Translations under genes and position numbers: made by a program
In this document: piece by piece, positions 21,807 to 34,052 of the stretch
Layout of the letters: every line of letters begins with the position of its first letter
Position numbering within the stretch: position 1 is the stretch's first letter
Source of the DNA: Allomyces macrogynus ATCC 38327
Lineage: Eukaryota > Blastocladiomycota > Blastocladiomycetes > Blastocladiales > Blastocladiaceae
DNA length: 64,000 bases
Assembly (NCBI GenBank): GCA_000151295.1
Contig: GG745332.1
Coordinates: forward strand, 1,003,334-1,067,333
Direction of reading: 5' to 3'
Notes under the pieces: generated by a model
What the model was told of the DNA's origin: nothing
Database searches by the model: none
What the model saw: the letters and a program-made list of their open reading frames with translations, nothing else

Positions 21807-22831
21807 ATGTCGTTCCGTGGCGGTTCGCGCGGTGGTCCTCGTGGTGGTAGCCGTGGCGGCTTTGGCGGCGGTCGCGGTGGCGGCTTTGGCGGCGGTCGCG
21901 GTGGCGGCTTCGGCGGCGGCCGTGGTGGTTTCGGCGGTGGCCGCGGCGGTTATGACGCGAACGCTCCTCCCGCCGAGATTGTTGGTGGGCATCTCACTCT
22001 CGACTCTACCTTCTTTTGATGCATTCCTCCACGACTCGCCCACTCCATTCTTGCATCTGTCGCTCGGCCATACCTTTTGGGTCTTCGACACGATCATATC
22101 GTGACCTTCTCCCGTCTCCATTTCCGTCTCCACTCCTGACGACCCCTCCTTGTTCCTTTGCCATCAATTCACCTTGTTCGCGTGCACTCATGAACCCTCT
22201 ACCTTTTCCGCGGATCTCGTCTCCCAGAGATGGGCACCTTCCTGCACGCGTGCGAAGGCGACATGGTCTGTAAGTCGACCAACGCCAAGATCCCGTACTT
22301 CAACGCGCCCATCTTCCAGCAGAACAAGACGCAGATTGGCAAGGTCGACGAGATCCTCGGCCCCATGAACGAGGTCTACTTCACCGTCAAGCTGTCCGAC
22401 GGCATGAACGCCACGTCCTTCAAGGTCGACGACAAGGTCTACATTGGCGAGGACAAGCTCCTCCCGCTCGAGCGGTTCCTGCCCAAGCCCAAGGTCGCGG
22501 GCGGCAAGGTCCAGAAGAAGGACGGCGCTGGCCGCGGTGGTCGCGGTGGCGCGCGCGGCGGGTTCGGCGGCCGCGGTGGCGGTCGCGGCGGCTTTGGCGC
22601 GTCGCGCGGCGGCTCGCGCGGTGGGTTCGGCGGCGGCCGCGGTGGCGGTCGTGGCGGGTTCGGCGGCGGCCGTGGTGGTGGCTTCGGCGGTGGCCGCGGC
22701 GGCGCCGGTGGTCGTGGCGGTTTTGGCGGCCGTGGTCGTGGTCGTGGCGGGTGTACGTTTCCTGCAGCTGAGATTATTGACGTCGCGAACTCTGATTGAC
22801 GATTGCTTTTCGACCACCTCGACTAGACTAA
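21807..22831 (+). CDS. GAR1: H/ACA snoRNP protein Gar1
   Basis: Core protein of H/ACA small nucleolar ribonucleoproteins that guide rRNA pseudouridylation and support telomerase RNA; nucleolar. Exon 1 is 21807-21984 (MSFRGG start, N-terminal RGG/FGG repeats), a 243-nt intron follows, and exon 2 starts at 22228. The central Gar1 domain is nearly canonical: [74 protein letters not shown] second RGG domain closes the protein. The frame as written runs to a TGA at 22797-22799 with an un-Gar1-like tail; a GTACGT donor at 22753 and a CTAG acceptor at 22826 (74 nt) would instead end the protein in GGY with a five-base last exon (22827-22831). I prefer that end. Confidence 0.95.
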
Positions 22832-22983
22832 GTGCCGTCCACCTCGCGCAAGTTTCCTAGTCGTTGATTTTGTCCGTGGGCGGGCCAGTTCATCCGTGTT
22901 AATTATTCTTATTGCTGCTCTGGGTAACAGTGGTGTTGTTTGGCTTTTGGGTTCAACTGGCAACGGTTTTTTTTTCGGCAGTG

Positions 22984-25701
22984 TCAACTTAACACTTGCA
23001 ATTCAGCAAGCAGGTCGCCGTCCACGGGCGGTAACGGCGCGCGAGCCGTCGACGGGCGACGCATCGACGACGGAGTCGGCTTGTGCGGTGGTGACCGCTG
23101 CTCCGCCCTTGGCTCGCCAAGATCCTGCAATCTGAGCGACGCCGATACGTCCACGGCCGCATCTGCCTCTGCCTTGCCGCGACGAGCTCGGGCCCCGCCG
23201 CCATGTGTTGGCGAAGTCCACAACGGATGCTCGCGCTCGTACCGCGCCTGCATCTCGCGCGGATCGTCGAGCGGGACCACATCCGCCCACGGGTCCACCT
23301 CCCCATTCGCACGCGCCACCGAGGTCGCGCGCGCATGTTCGGCGACCCACCGGTCCACATCGACCACGTGTCGCATCGCCTCGGGCGACCGGTCCCACAA
23401 TTGCCGCCGCGCGTGTTCGGCGCGCGCCTCGAGCTTGCGCAGCGCGTCGGCAAAGATCGGGTATGGGTGCTGTCGCACGGCCGCATGCGCCGATTGCACT
23501 TGTCGGTCGAGGTCGAGGAGCGTCCATGGAGTCACGGTCCCGCCGACGAGCGTCAAGTGCAGCTGCTTGATCAGGTCGCCGACGGCCATGAGGTCGACGG
23601 TGGGGGTTGCGTCTGGGCACGGGTCAATGGCGACCGAGTCGGTCACGTCGAGCGGGTACTCGATGTCTCCTGGGTGGTGATGGTGCTCGATGGCGTGATC
23701 GAAATGGGTCGGCGGGTGCGGGAGCGACAGGGCCGGATCCATGACGGAGGGGCCAGCCGTAAACGGTAGTGGCGCAATGTGCGATATGGTAGCCAAGCTG
23801 GCCCGTGCCACAGCCACCGGCTCATTCCCGTCGACGCCGGTCGGCGGGACTGATCTTGCGTGCGCCGAATCGACACCCACGCGCGGCATCGGGGCGTTGA
23901 TCGCGTGCATCAATGCTGTCTCGAGAGTCTTGACCTTCGTCGCGAGCGCGTGGTTGGTCACGACAAGGCTGCTGAGCTTGGCCACGTCGACGGTCGGGTG
24001 CATGTCCTTGCTGCGCTCGGGCTTGCCGATCGACTGGGGCAGCTTCGGAGGCGGGAGCTTGCCCGCCGGCCGCCATGCGGCGCGCGGCACTTGCACGACC
24101 GGTTCGCGTCTCGGCCGTGACTTGGTATCTTTCGGTTTGCCATCGATCTTGGCGCGCTGCTTGGCAATAATGGCCTGCAAATGCGACGGCGGGAGGTGCA
24201 GCGTCGGGAGCAACGGATCGATGCCGTCGTCGAGCCGCTGCAGGTCCGGGTCGGTGCGGCACATGGCGTCGCCCATTGCGAACACTTCGGCCACAAACTT
24301 GGGATCTAGGGGGGAAATGAGGCATCATACGATGAGACTCTGTCAAAAATCGCCGTGATATCGCGTCGACAAACAAGTTGTAGTCCCGTACCCACGTTCG
24401 CGTTTCCGCGCAAGTCAAACGCCGTCATCGATCCCATCCCACGCATATCCTTGAGCACAAGCAGCACAGCCTCAGCGCCCTCATTGGTGATTTGGTTGAA
24501 CTGCATGTCAATCACCTGCACGCCCACGTCGTTTTGCACCGCGTCGATCAGGTGGAACAGGCCGCAGTCGCCAAGGCGGTTGCACGACAAGTTGATGCGC
24601 TTGAGGAACGAGCGCGATGTCGACATGGCAATACCTGAGTCGACGGATCGGCGGCCGTGCAGCGATTTGCTGCGAGACGAGCGGGAAGACCGGGGGGCCG
24701 AGACGCGCAGTTGGTCGGGGAAGGCGGCTTCGATTCGACGGACCGATTGCGACTGTGAATCAAACAGACCGGTGAGTAATGGCGTCGAGCCCGGGTGGAG
24801 CGCAAAAAATGGCGCACCTTCAATGCCTCGGCCAAGAGTGCGGCCGAAGAGTGCGTGAGCTGGTTGTCCGCGAGTATCAAAATGGACAGCGACGACGACG
24901 ACTTGATGGATGGTGCAAGCTCTGCAATGCGCGGCAAAAGAATATGTGTGGGCCCTAGGCATCGCGTGCGGCCTGCGACAAAAACAAGAAGATCACGAAC
25001 CCGCAAAGCCGGTATCCCCAATCTCACAGCGAGCAAGTGAAAAGTGCGTGAGCGATTTGCTCTTGATGACGGCTTGGCAGAGCGACTTCAAGTGTGATGG
25101 CTTGAGGATGATACCATCGAGCGTCAAGGTCGTGAAGTTGGGCGAGTAGAGGATGGCACTGGCGACCGACCTAGCTCCGAGCAATCTAGTCAAACTCCCG
25201 CGCCACGGAAAGTCGGAATAAAGTAGTAAAAAATGGGCGGGCGAGCCCCTACGGACCCGAGCAGCGGCGTCGTGACCTCGTCGTGCAAAATGAGCGGGAT
25301 TTTGGCCTTGAGCGTGGCGGTTGCGCGCTCCAATTCCTTGCCCGATTTGAGCTTCATGAGCTGCCGTTTCTCTGTAACAGCGAATTTCCCATTCTTGTCA
25401 GATCCATGCTTCTTGAACTATATTGCGCAGTTGACTCCCCAAACGCCGTACTTTCATCCCACCAATTGCTCCAAATGCAGACACCACCCAGATCCACGGC
25501 TAGTGCGAGACTGTCGGTCAGCAGGCCCCAATCGTTGTCGCCCGCAACCTTGTCCCCCGGCACACGGACAATGCGGTGATTGAAAAAGGCCGGCGTCAGG
25601 ACATAGGAGAGCGGGTAGGCCCTGACTTGCTGGCAGGCTTTCCGGTAGACGTCGGCGAATGCGCCGCGCTTGGCATGGGCTCGGCTGTCGTGGCTGGACA
25701 T
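22984..25701 (-). CDS. CEP78: CEP78-like leucine-rich-repeat basal-body protein
   Basis: Probable homologue of centrosomal protein CEP78, which acts at mature centrioles/basal bodies in cilium assembly. Exons 25701-25488, 25371-25257, 25185-25001, 24921-24818, 24752-24392, 24305-22984; introns 65-116 nt; phases close; 766 residues (human ~690-720). Matches to remembered CEP78: an N-terminal block with FADVYRKACQQVRAYPL and DNDWGLLTDSLALAVDL; an LRR region with FTTLTLDGIILKPSHLKSLC, LTHFSLARCEIGDTGFAELA, PSIKSSSSLSILILADNQLT, LKRINLSCNRLGDCGLFHLI and VIDMQFNQITNEGAEAVLL. An Arg/Ser-rich insert (SQSVRRIEAAFPDQLR...) splits the LRRs where CEP78 has its own insert. The C-terminal half is a weakly conserved, partly coiled tail. 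A generic RNI-like LRR protein is the alternative, but the N-terminal block favours CEP78. Confidence 0.72.
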
Positions 25702-26136
25702 GGCGGTGATGGTGGTGCGAGTTGCAACCCGCGGGTAGAGGCCGAATTCAGAACACTGCCGATCGCGAGTGCGGCGGCTCGTGAAGCTCTATTGACGGGC
25801 TGGACTGCAGCAAGTTGGCGGGCATAGATTGAATTCGAGCTGGCGCGGCACATTTTGCGATTTGGTGAAGGTTCGACGCGATCGGAGAGCAAGAGGAAAG
25901 AGACCTGTCACGTCTGTCGCCAACAACGCGTCGTAGTTCATGGCAATGGCAGGGACACCTCTATTGCATCAGGAGGCTGCCCGCCAAGTGTTCTTTTGCT
26001 CCACGTCCACGTCGACCCGGCGAGCAAGGCAGCAACTCGAGCGACAGCACGACCACACTTGCTGCAAGAATCCCTGCTGCAAGCACCAACTGCTCGTCGT
26101 CGGCCGCGGCTGCCCACAGCTTCAACGAGCTTCACC
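25702..26136. other. Divergent spacer CEP78-like / NAB2-like
   Basis: 435 bp between divergent starts. Shared promoter region by position; no motif or gene recognised. Confidence 0.45.
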
Positions 26137-29100
26137 ATGGCGCCCTCGCTGTGCCCGCTCGGCTCCCCGCGCGCTGAACAACTGCGGGTGAGTGGGCTCT
26201 CTCCAACAGACAATATCTGAGAATATCGGCTGACGCGTGTTGCCATCGGTCGCGTGTAGCGCGCCGTGATTTACAAGCTCAAGGACTGGGGCTTCCCGCG
26301 TCCCGACGCTGACGTGCTGGACCGCTTCGTCAAGCTTATTGACCATGCTCCACCTCGCTATGAACTCGAGGGCAGTCTTCCGCCGCGTACTTATCAATTT
26401 CTTGAAGCATTGTTCGCTTGGTTTGCGAGGTAGCGATGTGACGTTGGCTGGCAAGCGGTTGAGACGAGTGGACTTGGGATTACGTCGCTGCCCTGGACTT
26501 AAGTGGGCTCCGCGATCCTCTGGTCGAAGACCGAACGTGTTGGTTGCGCACTCTCCATGCCATGAACCTGTTGTTTCTCTCTCCGTGGTCACTTGTCGTC
26601 GCCCTGTGAAGCCGTTGTTGCTCGCTGTCGTGTGTTATACTTGCGTCGAACGATTCGCAATATCATCATTAACGTTTATGCTCGCGCGCTCTCGCCCGCA
26701 GTCTTCCCCACCTCGCGGCCGCACCCTCAGTTTTTCGACTGGCTGCTGAAGGACGCGCTGCCAAAGATTGTCGAGACAAACCCGAGCAAAGAGCTCGCAG
26801 CCTCCGTTCCGAGCCGCATGCTCGAAACTTGGCGGGACCGTTCGAAATCAGATCGCTCGGGATCTGGCCGATCTGGCTCCGACCGCACTGCCTCTGACCG
26901 GTGTGGCTCTGATCGCGCTGTTCCTACACCGCCCGTGGAACCTGCACCTGAGCGCTCGGGATCGCCGCTCGTCATTACGCTGGAGCGCAGGTTCGAGCGT
27001 TTGTTCGTCGATATGTGGCCTGCTCTTGTACCCAAGCTCACGTCATCTATATCCGTAGGAACAAACGCCTCGTCCGGCGCGTCGGGCTCGCACCGGAACC
27101 GGGCTCCGCGCAGCCGCTGCAAGAACCAGCGCGGCACGCTTCTACGAGCAGTCTTGACGGTGGCGCTGACCGTCGTGAGGACCCGGGCGACCATGATCGG
27201 CGCGGTAGCGAGGACCGCACGCGCTATCGCGAGTCGAGCCGTCGCGACGACGACCGGAAACGCGACGATCGGAAACGCGACGACGACCGGAAACGCAGTG
27301 ACGACCGCCGCTCGCGCGATCATGATCGGCGGCGAGACGATGACCGGCGGCGCAGTGATGATCGCCGTCGTGACGAGGACCGTGGTCGGAGCAGCAAGAG
27401 CGATCGCGACAGTGACAAGCGCCGGTCCGAGTCGCGCCGCTCGTCACGCTCGCGCGACCGCTCGACCTCACGTGGACGCAGCAGCGCGCGCCGCGCCGAG
27501 AGCCCCATGTCGCCTTGGTCCCAGAAGCCGAGTTCACAGACCGGGTCGAGTGTTGCGCCGTCGCGCGACACGAGCCGATCGAGTCGGCACCGTACTGGCC
27601 GCTCACGCGAGCGCTCGCCTGATATGGCAGCTGCGGCGTCCCGCGGCCGGTCCCGCGACCGACCGTCGCACACGGGCTCGGATCGGCACAGCGAGTCGGC
27701 TCGTGACTCCCCAAAGGGGTTCGAGCGTGTGGAACCTGGATTCGGCTCCGCGTCGGCAAGGGGATCCTCGCTGGGACCGCAGTCGCGCGGGCCGACGGGA
27801 TTCCCGCAGGAGCAGAGCATGCCGTCGCACCGGCAGCAGCAGCTGATGCAGCAGCAGCGTCAACAGCAGCAGATGATGCAGCATCAGCGTCAACCGCTGC
27901 TGATGCAAGCTCAACGCCAGCAGCCGCACATCTCGCACCGTCAGCAGCAGCAAGGCCATTTCCCGAACCAACAGCAACAACAATTCCGGCCGCCGGGCCA
28001 GTTTGTCGGTGGACGAGGTTCGGATATGCGCGTGGCGTCTTGTCATTTTTCTCAATGTCGAGTTATTGACCATTTTCCATTCCAACTGCGTCCTTAGGCG
28101 GACCGGGCGGACCGATGAACCCGCGGTTCCAGGGCAACCAAGGCCCGCGTGGCCCGTGGCCCGCGCAACACGTACAGGCAGCTCCTCGTCCTCCTGGCAA
28201 CCAGGGCGGGTTTGCTGCACTCAACCAGGCGCAACAGCCCGTCTCGCAACCACCAACGGCTCCACCTGCCGCCGCCAAATCCTACGCGGAGCAAGACGAT
28301 TACCGCCAAGAGGACGAGTACGAGATCCCCGACGAGCTCGACGGCCAGGCCACGACGACTTCATCCGAGGTCGCTGAGCAAGCCTCGACGACCGTGTCGT
28401 CGGCGTCACATCAAGAGCAGGCTCAGGCGCAGTCGCAGCCGTCGTTGCAGCCGCAGACTCCGCTCCAGACTCCGCCGCGATCGCAAGGACCCGCGAAACC
28501 CAAGCTGATCACGGACCCACAACCGATTGCGACCTACTCGGCGTCGTTTGCCGTGCGCGGTACGCCCGCGGGCCCGATCTATAACTACAGGTACGATAAC
28601 AGCAACGATTACCTAACTCGGCAGTGCGCGTACCGCGACGACTTTTACGCCGGCCACTTGCTCGACCGATACGTGGGCCCACCCGGGTCGCTCGCGCCGT
28701 TCCCGACATCGCGCAACGACTCGAAGAGCAACCCGACGTGCGCGATTCTGTGCACGCCGTACGAAACGGGTGACGCACCGTCGCGGTGCCGGCACTGGCC
28801 GTTCTGCTTTTACGGGCAGGCTGCGCGGCAGCCGTGCAAGTTTTGGCACCCGACCGCGATTTGCGCCGACTACCCGAACTGTCGCTACGACGATGCGCGG
28901 TGTCCGTTTATCCACCCGATCTACTTCCCGCTCGTCTCGGACCCGCAGAGCAACTTGCACGGCGCGACGCTCGATTTCCAGGGCGCGCTTCAGACGATCC
29001 AGCTCAAGCAGACGGCGGCGGGGACCGCGCCCGCAGCGGCCGCGGGTGGTGCAGCAGCCAGCGCGTCTGGCTCGGCCTCGGGACCTGCGGCTGCCAAGCC

Positions 29101-29422
29101 GTCGTCCCATACATCTGCGGTGGATCGCGCTGCGATGGCCACCATTCCGGTACGATAATTTTCTCACCGCTGTTTCTCCATTCCGAGCGCTGCAACTGAT
29201 GGATACTTTTTTCGATTTCCTGTCATGCAGTGCAAGTTCGGCAGCAAGTGCACGCGCAAAGACTGCGCGTACGCTCACCCGCACACGTCGGACCGGTTCT
29301 CGCTCATTGCCGACGACAAGGCGGTGGAGCGCATCGCCACGGGCGCCGGGTGGAACAACCAGTCGGGCGGCGACCTCATGGAGCTCGATGTGTACGGCGA
29401 CGATGCGCTCATGTGGCAGTAG
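26137..29422 (+). CDS. NAB2: NAB2/ZC3H14-like poly(A)-RNA-binding zinc-finger protein
   Basis: Nuclear protein that binds poly(A) tails and controls tail length and mRNA export. Exons 26137-26187, 26260-26386, 26702-26990, 27059-28017, 28098-29149, 29231-29422; 889 residues; phases close. The end of exon 2 is uncertain (donor at 26387 or 26375, both phase 1, leading into a ~315-nt intron). N-terminal PWI-like helical domain: EQLRRAVIYKLKDWGFPRPD, ADVLDRFVKLID, PQFFDWLLKDALPKIVE. Middle: an Arg/Asp/Ser-rich SR-type region (~residues 170-400) and a Gln-rich tract. C-terminus: three CX5CX4-8CX3H fingers of the ZC3H14 type, CRHWPFCFYGQAARQPCKFW plus H, CADYPNCRYDDARCPFIH, and CKFGSKCTRKDCAYAH; the last is alone on exon 6. 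The human protein has five fingers, so this one has fewer. Confidence 0.87.
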
Positions 29423-29587
29423 AGACGCAACGAGTGTTGTTGTATCATGGTTTCGAATGCATTTTTATGAATCACGACATGGGGGAGCATTGCAGCAGTT
29501 CGTTCTTTATTTCAAATCAACCAAAGGAGGCCCCCCGCCAATCGGGCCCCACAGAAAACAGAAACACATTGTTCAACCCACATATAC

Positions 29588-32161
29588 CTACTTGACGGGT
29601 GAGGCCACGTCGGGCCCAAGCATCGTGACCGGGTCAATGGGTGGCAAGTTGGTCGTGATCGGCGTCTGAACCACGCCCCCGTTCACGTCCGAGAGCAGGA
29701 AATGGCGATAGACCTCGTTCTGTGTTTCCTCGACAAACGACATGTTGAGCCCGGCAAGACGGCGTGCAAGCACGTCCGACATTTCCGGCGGGACCTGAAT
29801 CCCCATGAGCACCTTGCCGATATCGCCGCCCTGCGACCGGTAGTGGAAGAGGACCACCGACACGTCGCGGAACGTGGTCAAGAGCTTGCGAATGATCCCG
29901 GGCTGTTCGCGGAACTCGAACCGGAACACGCGCTCGTTGGGCACGTACGACCGCCCACCGACGAGGTACCGCGCGTGCGACTTGGCCACTTCATTGCGCG
30001 AGACGTCGACGCCCGACATGTTCAGGTGCTTGACCGAGTCGAAGATGGACGCGACTTCGTCGTCACGGTTGGCCGTGGGCGCGACCTTGAACGAGGCAAA
30101 CACGTGCGCGGGCAAGTTGGCGAGCCCGCGGTACGACAGCTCCGTGATTTGACGCGGCAAGATGGCCTCGACGAGCGCGAGGAAGCTGCCAGGGCGTTCC
30201 GGGATCATGACTGAGACGAGTGCTTCGGTCTCGTCACCGATTTCTGCGCGCTCGGCCACGAAACTGTACGTGAACAAGTCAAAGCGGTGAGATACGTCCC
30301 CCTTGAGCCCGACAGCCACACGCTTAAATATCTACGGACCGCAGTCGGCCAAAGTTCATGTTGGCGCCCGACGTGATCGCAACGACGCGCCCGCCCTTCA
30401 TGCCGTTCTCCTGCAACCACCGCTTGCACCCAGCGAGCGACAATGCGCCCGACGGCTCCACAATCGACCGTGTGTCCTCAAACACGTCCTTGATGGCCGC
30501 GCAAATCTCATCGTTTGACACGAGCACCATTTCGTCAACGTGCTCCTGCACGAGCCGGAACGTTTCGTCGCCGACACGGCGAACGGCTGTACCATCGGCA
30601 AAAAGATCGCAATCCATCATCGTAATCTGGTGGAAAAGCAAGGAGTCAGCCTGTGCGCACTGATCAGTGAAGAAGAAGTAGCGCCATGCATACCGGGTGG
30701 CCTGGAGACGCCGCGAGCAGCACGAGCGCGAGCGGTCATAAACGAGGCCACGTTGTGTGAGCCACAAGAAAATCGACGGCTTGGTGAGCACGAAGTCAAA
30801 GTGCGTACCCATCAGAAGTGCCTGGTGCATCGAGTTTTGGTCCATTTCCTCGACGCCAATCACGCGCACCTCGGGGTAGAGGCGCTTGACGTACGCGGCA
30901 ATCCCGGCGAGAAGACCACCACCGCCACAGCAAACGAAAATGGCATCGACGCGACTGTCGGGCAGCTGGCGCATGATCTCCATGCCACATGTTCCTTGAC
31001 CGGCAATGATGTAGGGGTCGTCGTAGGCCGGGATGTTCACGTAGCCCATTTCGCGCTCGAGCCGCGCGGCTTCCTGCTGCGCTTCCTTGAGGTCGATACC
31101 CGACAGGACGATCTCACCACCGAACCGGCGCACCGACTTGCGCTTGATCTCTGTGGGCAAAAGAAGCACGGTTAGCGTTCTGGACGATCGATAGCGCCAA
31201 TCGGATTCGAAAGACAAGACGGACCGGGCGACGTCGTCGGCATGACAATGAGCGACTTGATGCCGAGCTTGGTCGCGGCCAATGCCACACCCTGCGCGTG
31301 GTTCCCCGCCGACGCGCACACGACACCACGCGCACGCTCCTCGGGCGTCAGCGACTTGAGCTTGTAGTAGGCACCGCGAATCTTGAACGAGAACACGGGC
31401 TGCATATCCTCGCGTTTTAAGAATACCGTATTGCCGAGACGTGCTGTCAGGTTCTCGGCGAGCTGGAGGGGCGTTTCCTTGGCCAAGTCGTAGACTGTTA
31501 GGGAAATCAAAATGAGATCCAGTCAGTCGATACTTTCGTGGTAGACGCGTGTTCTCGCCCTCCTCGCCCTCCTCGCGCTTGCTCGCTTGCACATGCGAAC
31601 ACGCCCCAACACAGTGCACCCCTAGCAAAACGTACTCGGTGCCGTCAAAATCATCTTTAAATAGTCCGGATGGCGAGACGGCAACACCTTCTTGTCACGC
31701 TTGGGCTTCTTGTACCCGGGCGACGGCGTGCGGTTGATAACGTGCACGAGCGGTGCGCGCGCCGTCGGGCTCGTCGAATTGCCCCCGTTGGCCATGAGCG
31801 CCGCAGCCAGCGCTGCCGTTGCCGGGTGCGACGACTCAGGCGGCTGCATGTTGATTGCCGACGTGGGCATACGCGGCCCCACCGCCGCTGCCGGCGCATG
31901 CCCGTTCTCATCTTCGAGCGAGAGCAGCTCAATACTCGCTGCGGGCGAGCTGGGTTCCGACGACTGGATCGAGCTAGCGCGCGACGTTTCGGTGGGCGTG
32001 GCCGACATGAGCGGCATCGGCGGCAGCTGCAGCTGCAGGATCTGCGCAGGCGCGGCCTGCACGGCCGGAACGACGACGGGCGATGGGCGCACGGGAGTCG
32101 CGGCACCGTTGGTGCCGTTGGTCGGCGTCACCGTGCCGGGCGTACTCGGAGCGCCAGGCAT
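29588..32161 (-). CDS. ILV1: Threonine dehydratase (biosynthetic threonine deaminase)
   Basis: PLP enzyme converting threonine to 2-oxobutanoate, the first step of isoleucine synthesis. Exons 32161-31636, 31494-31225, 31150-30792, 30626-30340, 30263-29588; 705 residues. Catalytic domain: [19 protein letters not shown] with the PLP lysine, [14 protein letters not shown], and the phosphate-binding [14 protein letters not shown], then [20 protein letters not shown] and [11 protein letters not shown]. The last exon holds two ACT-like regulatory domains ([20 protein letters not shown] and [20 protein letters not shown]), so isoleucine feedback is expected. The third intron (165 nt, 30627-30791) is a multiple of three and open, but removal restores spacing between HFDF and the LFADG block. 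The first ~165 residues are Thr/Pro/Ala-rich and unlike the family; no clear mitochondrial presequence is visible, so the true start may lie further upstream. Confidence 0.95.
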
Positions 32162-34052
32162 GGTTGTTACGGTTGAGGAGCTGCTGGTTCGGGGAGAGTA
32201 TGCGGGAGTCACCGTCACAGTTGGAGCGTCGGCTGGTCTGCAAGGTTGAGCAAAGTGGGGGCGAAATGGAGTGAGCTGCGAGTTTGGAGCTGCGGAGAGA
32301 GAAAGAGTGGGAGGGAGACGCGGGGAGAGATTTGATCACGAACCCTCGCGTGTCAACGTTGCCAGCTCTTGCTGCTGAGCTTTTCGTCGAGCTTGTCGTC
32401 CCCGGCAAACTGAGCCGCCGCAGCGTGCTTGGAACGTAGGCGGCCAAGGCACGCAGCGCCGCCGACGTGCGTTTTTCCCGGCGTGAGGTTGGTGCCGTGC
32501 TCGTGCTGATCGTCGTCGACCGGGCAATTATTCCCTGCACGTTGCGGTCGCGCTCACCACCGCCGCCGTCATGGCTGCCAACGGCATCGTCGCGCTCCTC
32601 ATGAGCAACGAACGTCATCCACGTCGCGTCGTGCCGTCGGTCTAATGAGGTGATCTGGCGGTTGGGGCAAAATACGCGCAGCGAGTCGTGCACGTCTCAA
32701 ACGATGGGGTCGGTCGCAGTACGAAACTTGATTGTTCTTGATGAAACACCGTCTCGCGCGCAACGACCGCGCGCCCTATTTGTAGCGTCATCAGCCACCG
32801 AAACGCCAGCGGACAAAAGGCGGTTGGGGCGGTCCAAGTTGTGCTCTGGCCAATCGTGGTGCAGGACGAGTGCGAAAGCGCCGTGCCCGCCACTGCTTGC
32901 CCGTAAAAAACGTTAATCCTCACGCGGATGCGAAGACAAGAGAGATTCCCTTACGAAACGTTTATGATGTTGCTCCTCGTGTCATGTATCTTTCTATGTC
33001 GCCATGAGTCAAGGCGCTCATCAAGACGTGCAGAGTGCGCACGTGCCGCGGATCGAGTACGGGTGAGCCTCTAGTTGAGGTCTCTTCGAACCCAAGGACA
33101 ACTCTGGTCAAGACTAGCTCTATGTCCAGGACCTCACGGTATTTACACATCATCGCGTCGGTTTCAACCACGTTGGTCCTGGAAATGCTCTGGATTGAAG
33201 GCACGCCTCGTTTCCTGCGTTCTAGCACGTTGCAGCGGCTATACGCAAGGCCCCAGCGCCACCAAATCAGGTCGTGAGGAGCGCGAGCAGCGCGAGTGAA
33301 ATCTCAACGTTGCTAATTGTCATTTTCCAACCTCGCAGGCACGCGGACGGGAGCGCAAACGTGCTGCAAGCAGATCGCACGCCCTGAACGTTGTCAAGAG
33401 CTTGAGTCTGGTCGACTTCATGGTCGTGCACGACTGGTACCGCCGCAATGAGAGGGCGGCGCGCATTATATTTCATGATCTCCGTGACGGCTGGCACCAT
33501 TCGTGGAGGTTGATGAGCCGACAAGCGAACTGGCATGGAGATGTGAACACAGGCGCCGGCGCGAAAGTGTGAGCAAGAGCGGGGCTGGCATGCAACTCCG
33601 CGTTTTTGTCGTACCAAGAGCACTGTGCGATCAGTTGGAGCAGCTCATCGTCAACGAGACGCGAGCCGGGGTGACAGCTTGCAGCTGTGGTGAGTGTTGC
33701 CGTTCACGAACCAGCACGCTTGTTGCCAGGTGCTTGCCATGGAGTGGCGTTGTCCAGGTGATATCGACTCATTTGATCGACTGGCTGCGCCGCTCGGCCC
33801 TTTTTTCGGTTCTTCCCGCGCGAGTCGTGCCGAGGCCGACTTCAAACAAAATCATCGCTCCTCCACTCCTCTGCTGGACCTACCGTCTCGAATATCCAGG
33901 TGATTTGCGCCGGATACAAGAACTTGCTGCAACCGCGCTCCCCCAGAGTATCCTCTCCACCTACCAGATTGCTGGCCAACCTGCCAAGTCGACGGCAAGC
34001 CGCCATTCCCGGACTCTCACGAGCATCAAATCGGATTGAACACGTCCCGACC
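32162..34052. other. Long spacer with possible unrecognised gene
   Basis: 1.9 kb between ILV1 and DTD1. Several fragments on the plus strand look protein-like (33350-33570, with VVHDWYRRNERAARIIFHD; 33591-33690, with MQLRVFVVPRALCDQLEQLI; 33720-33905, with AMEWRCPGDIDSFDRLAAPL), and a GTGAGTG donor and TTGCCAG acceptor could join two of them. I could not build a consistent gene or name a family. Confidence 0.3.
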
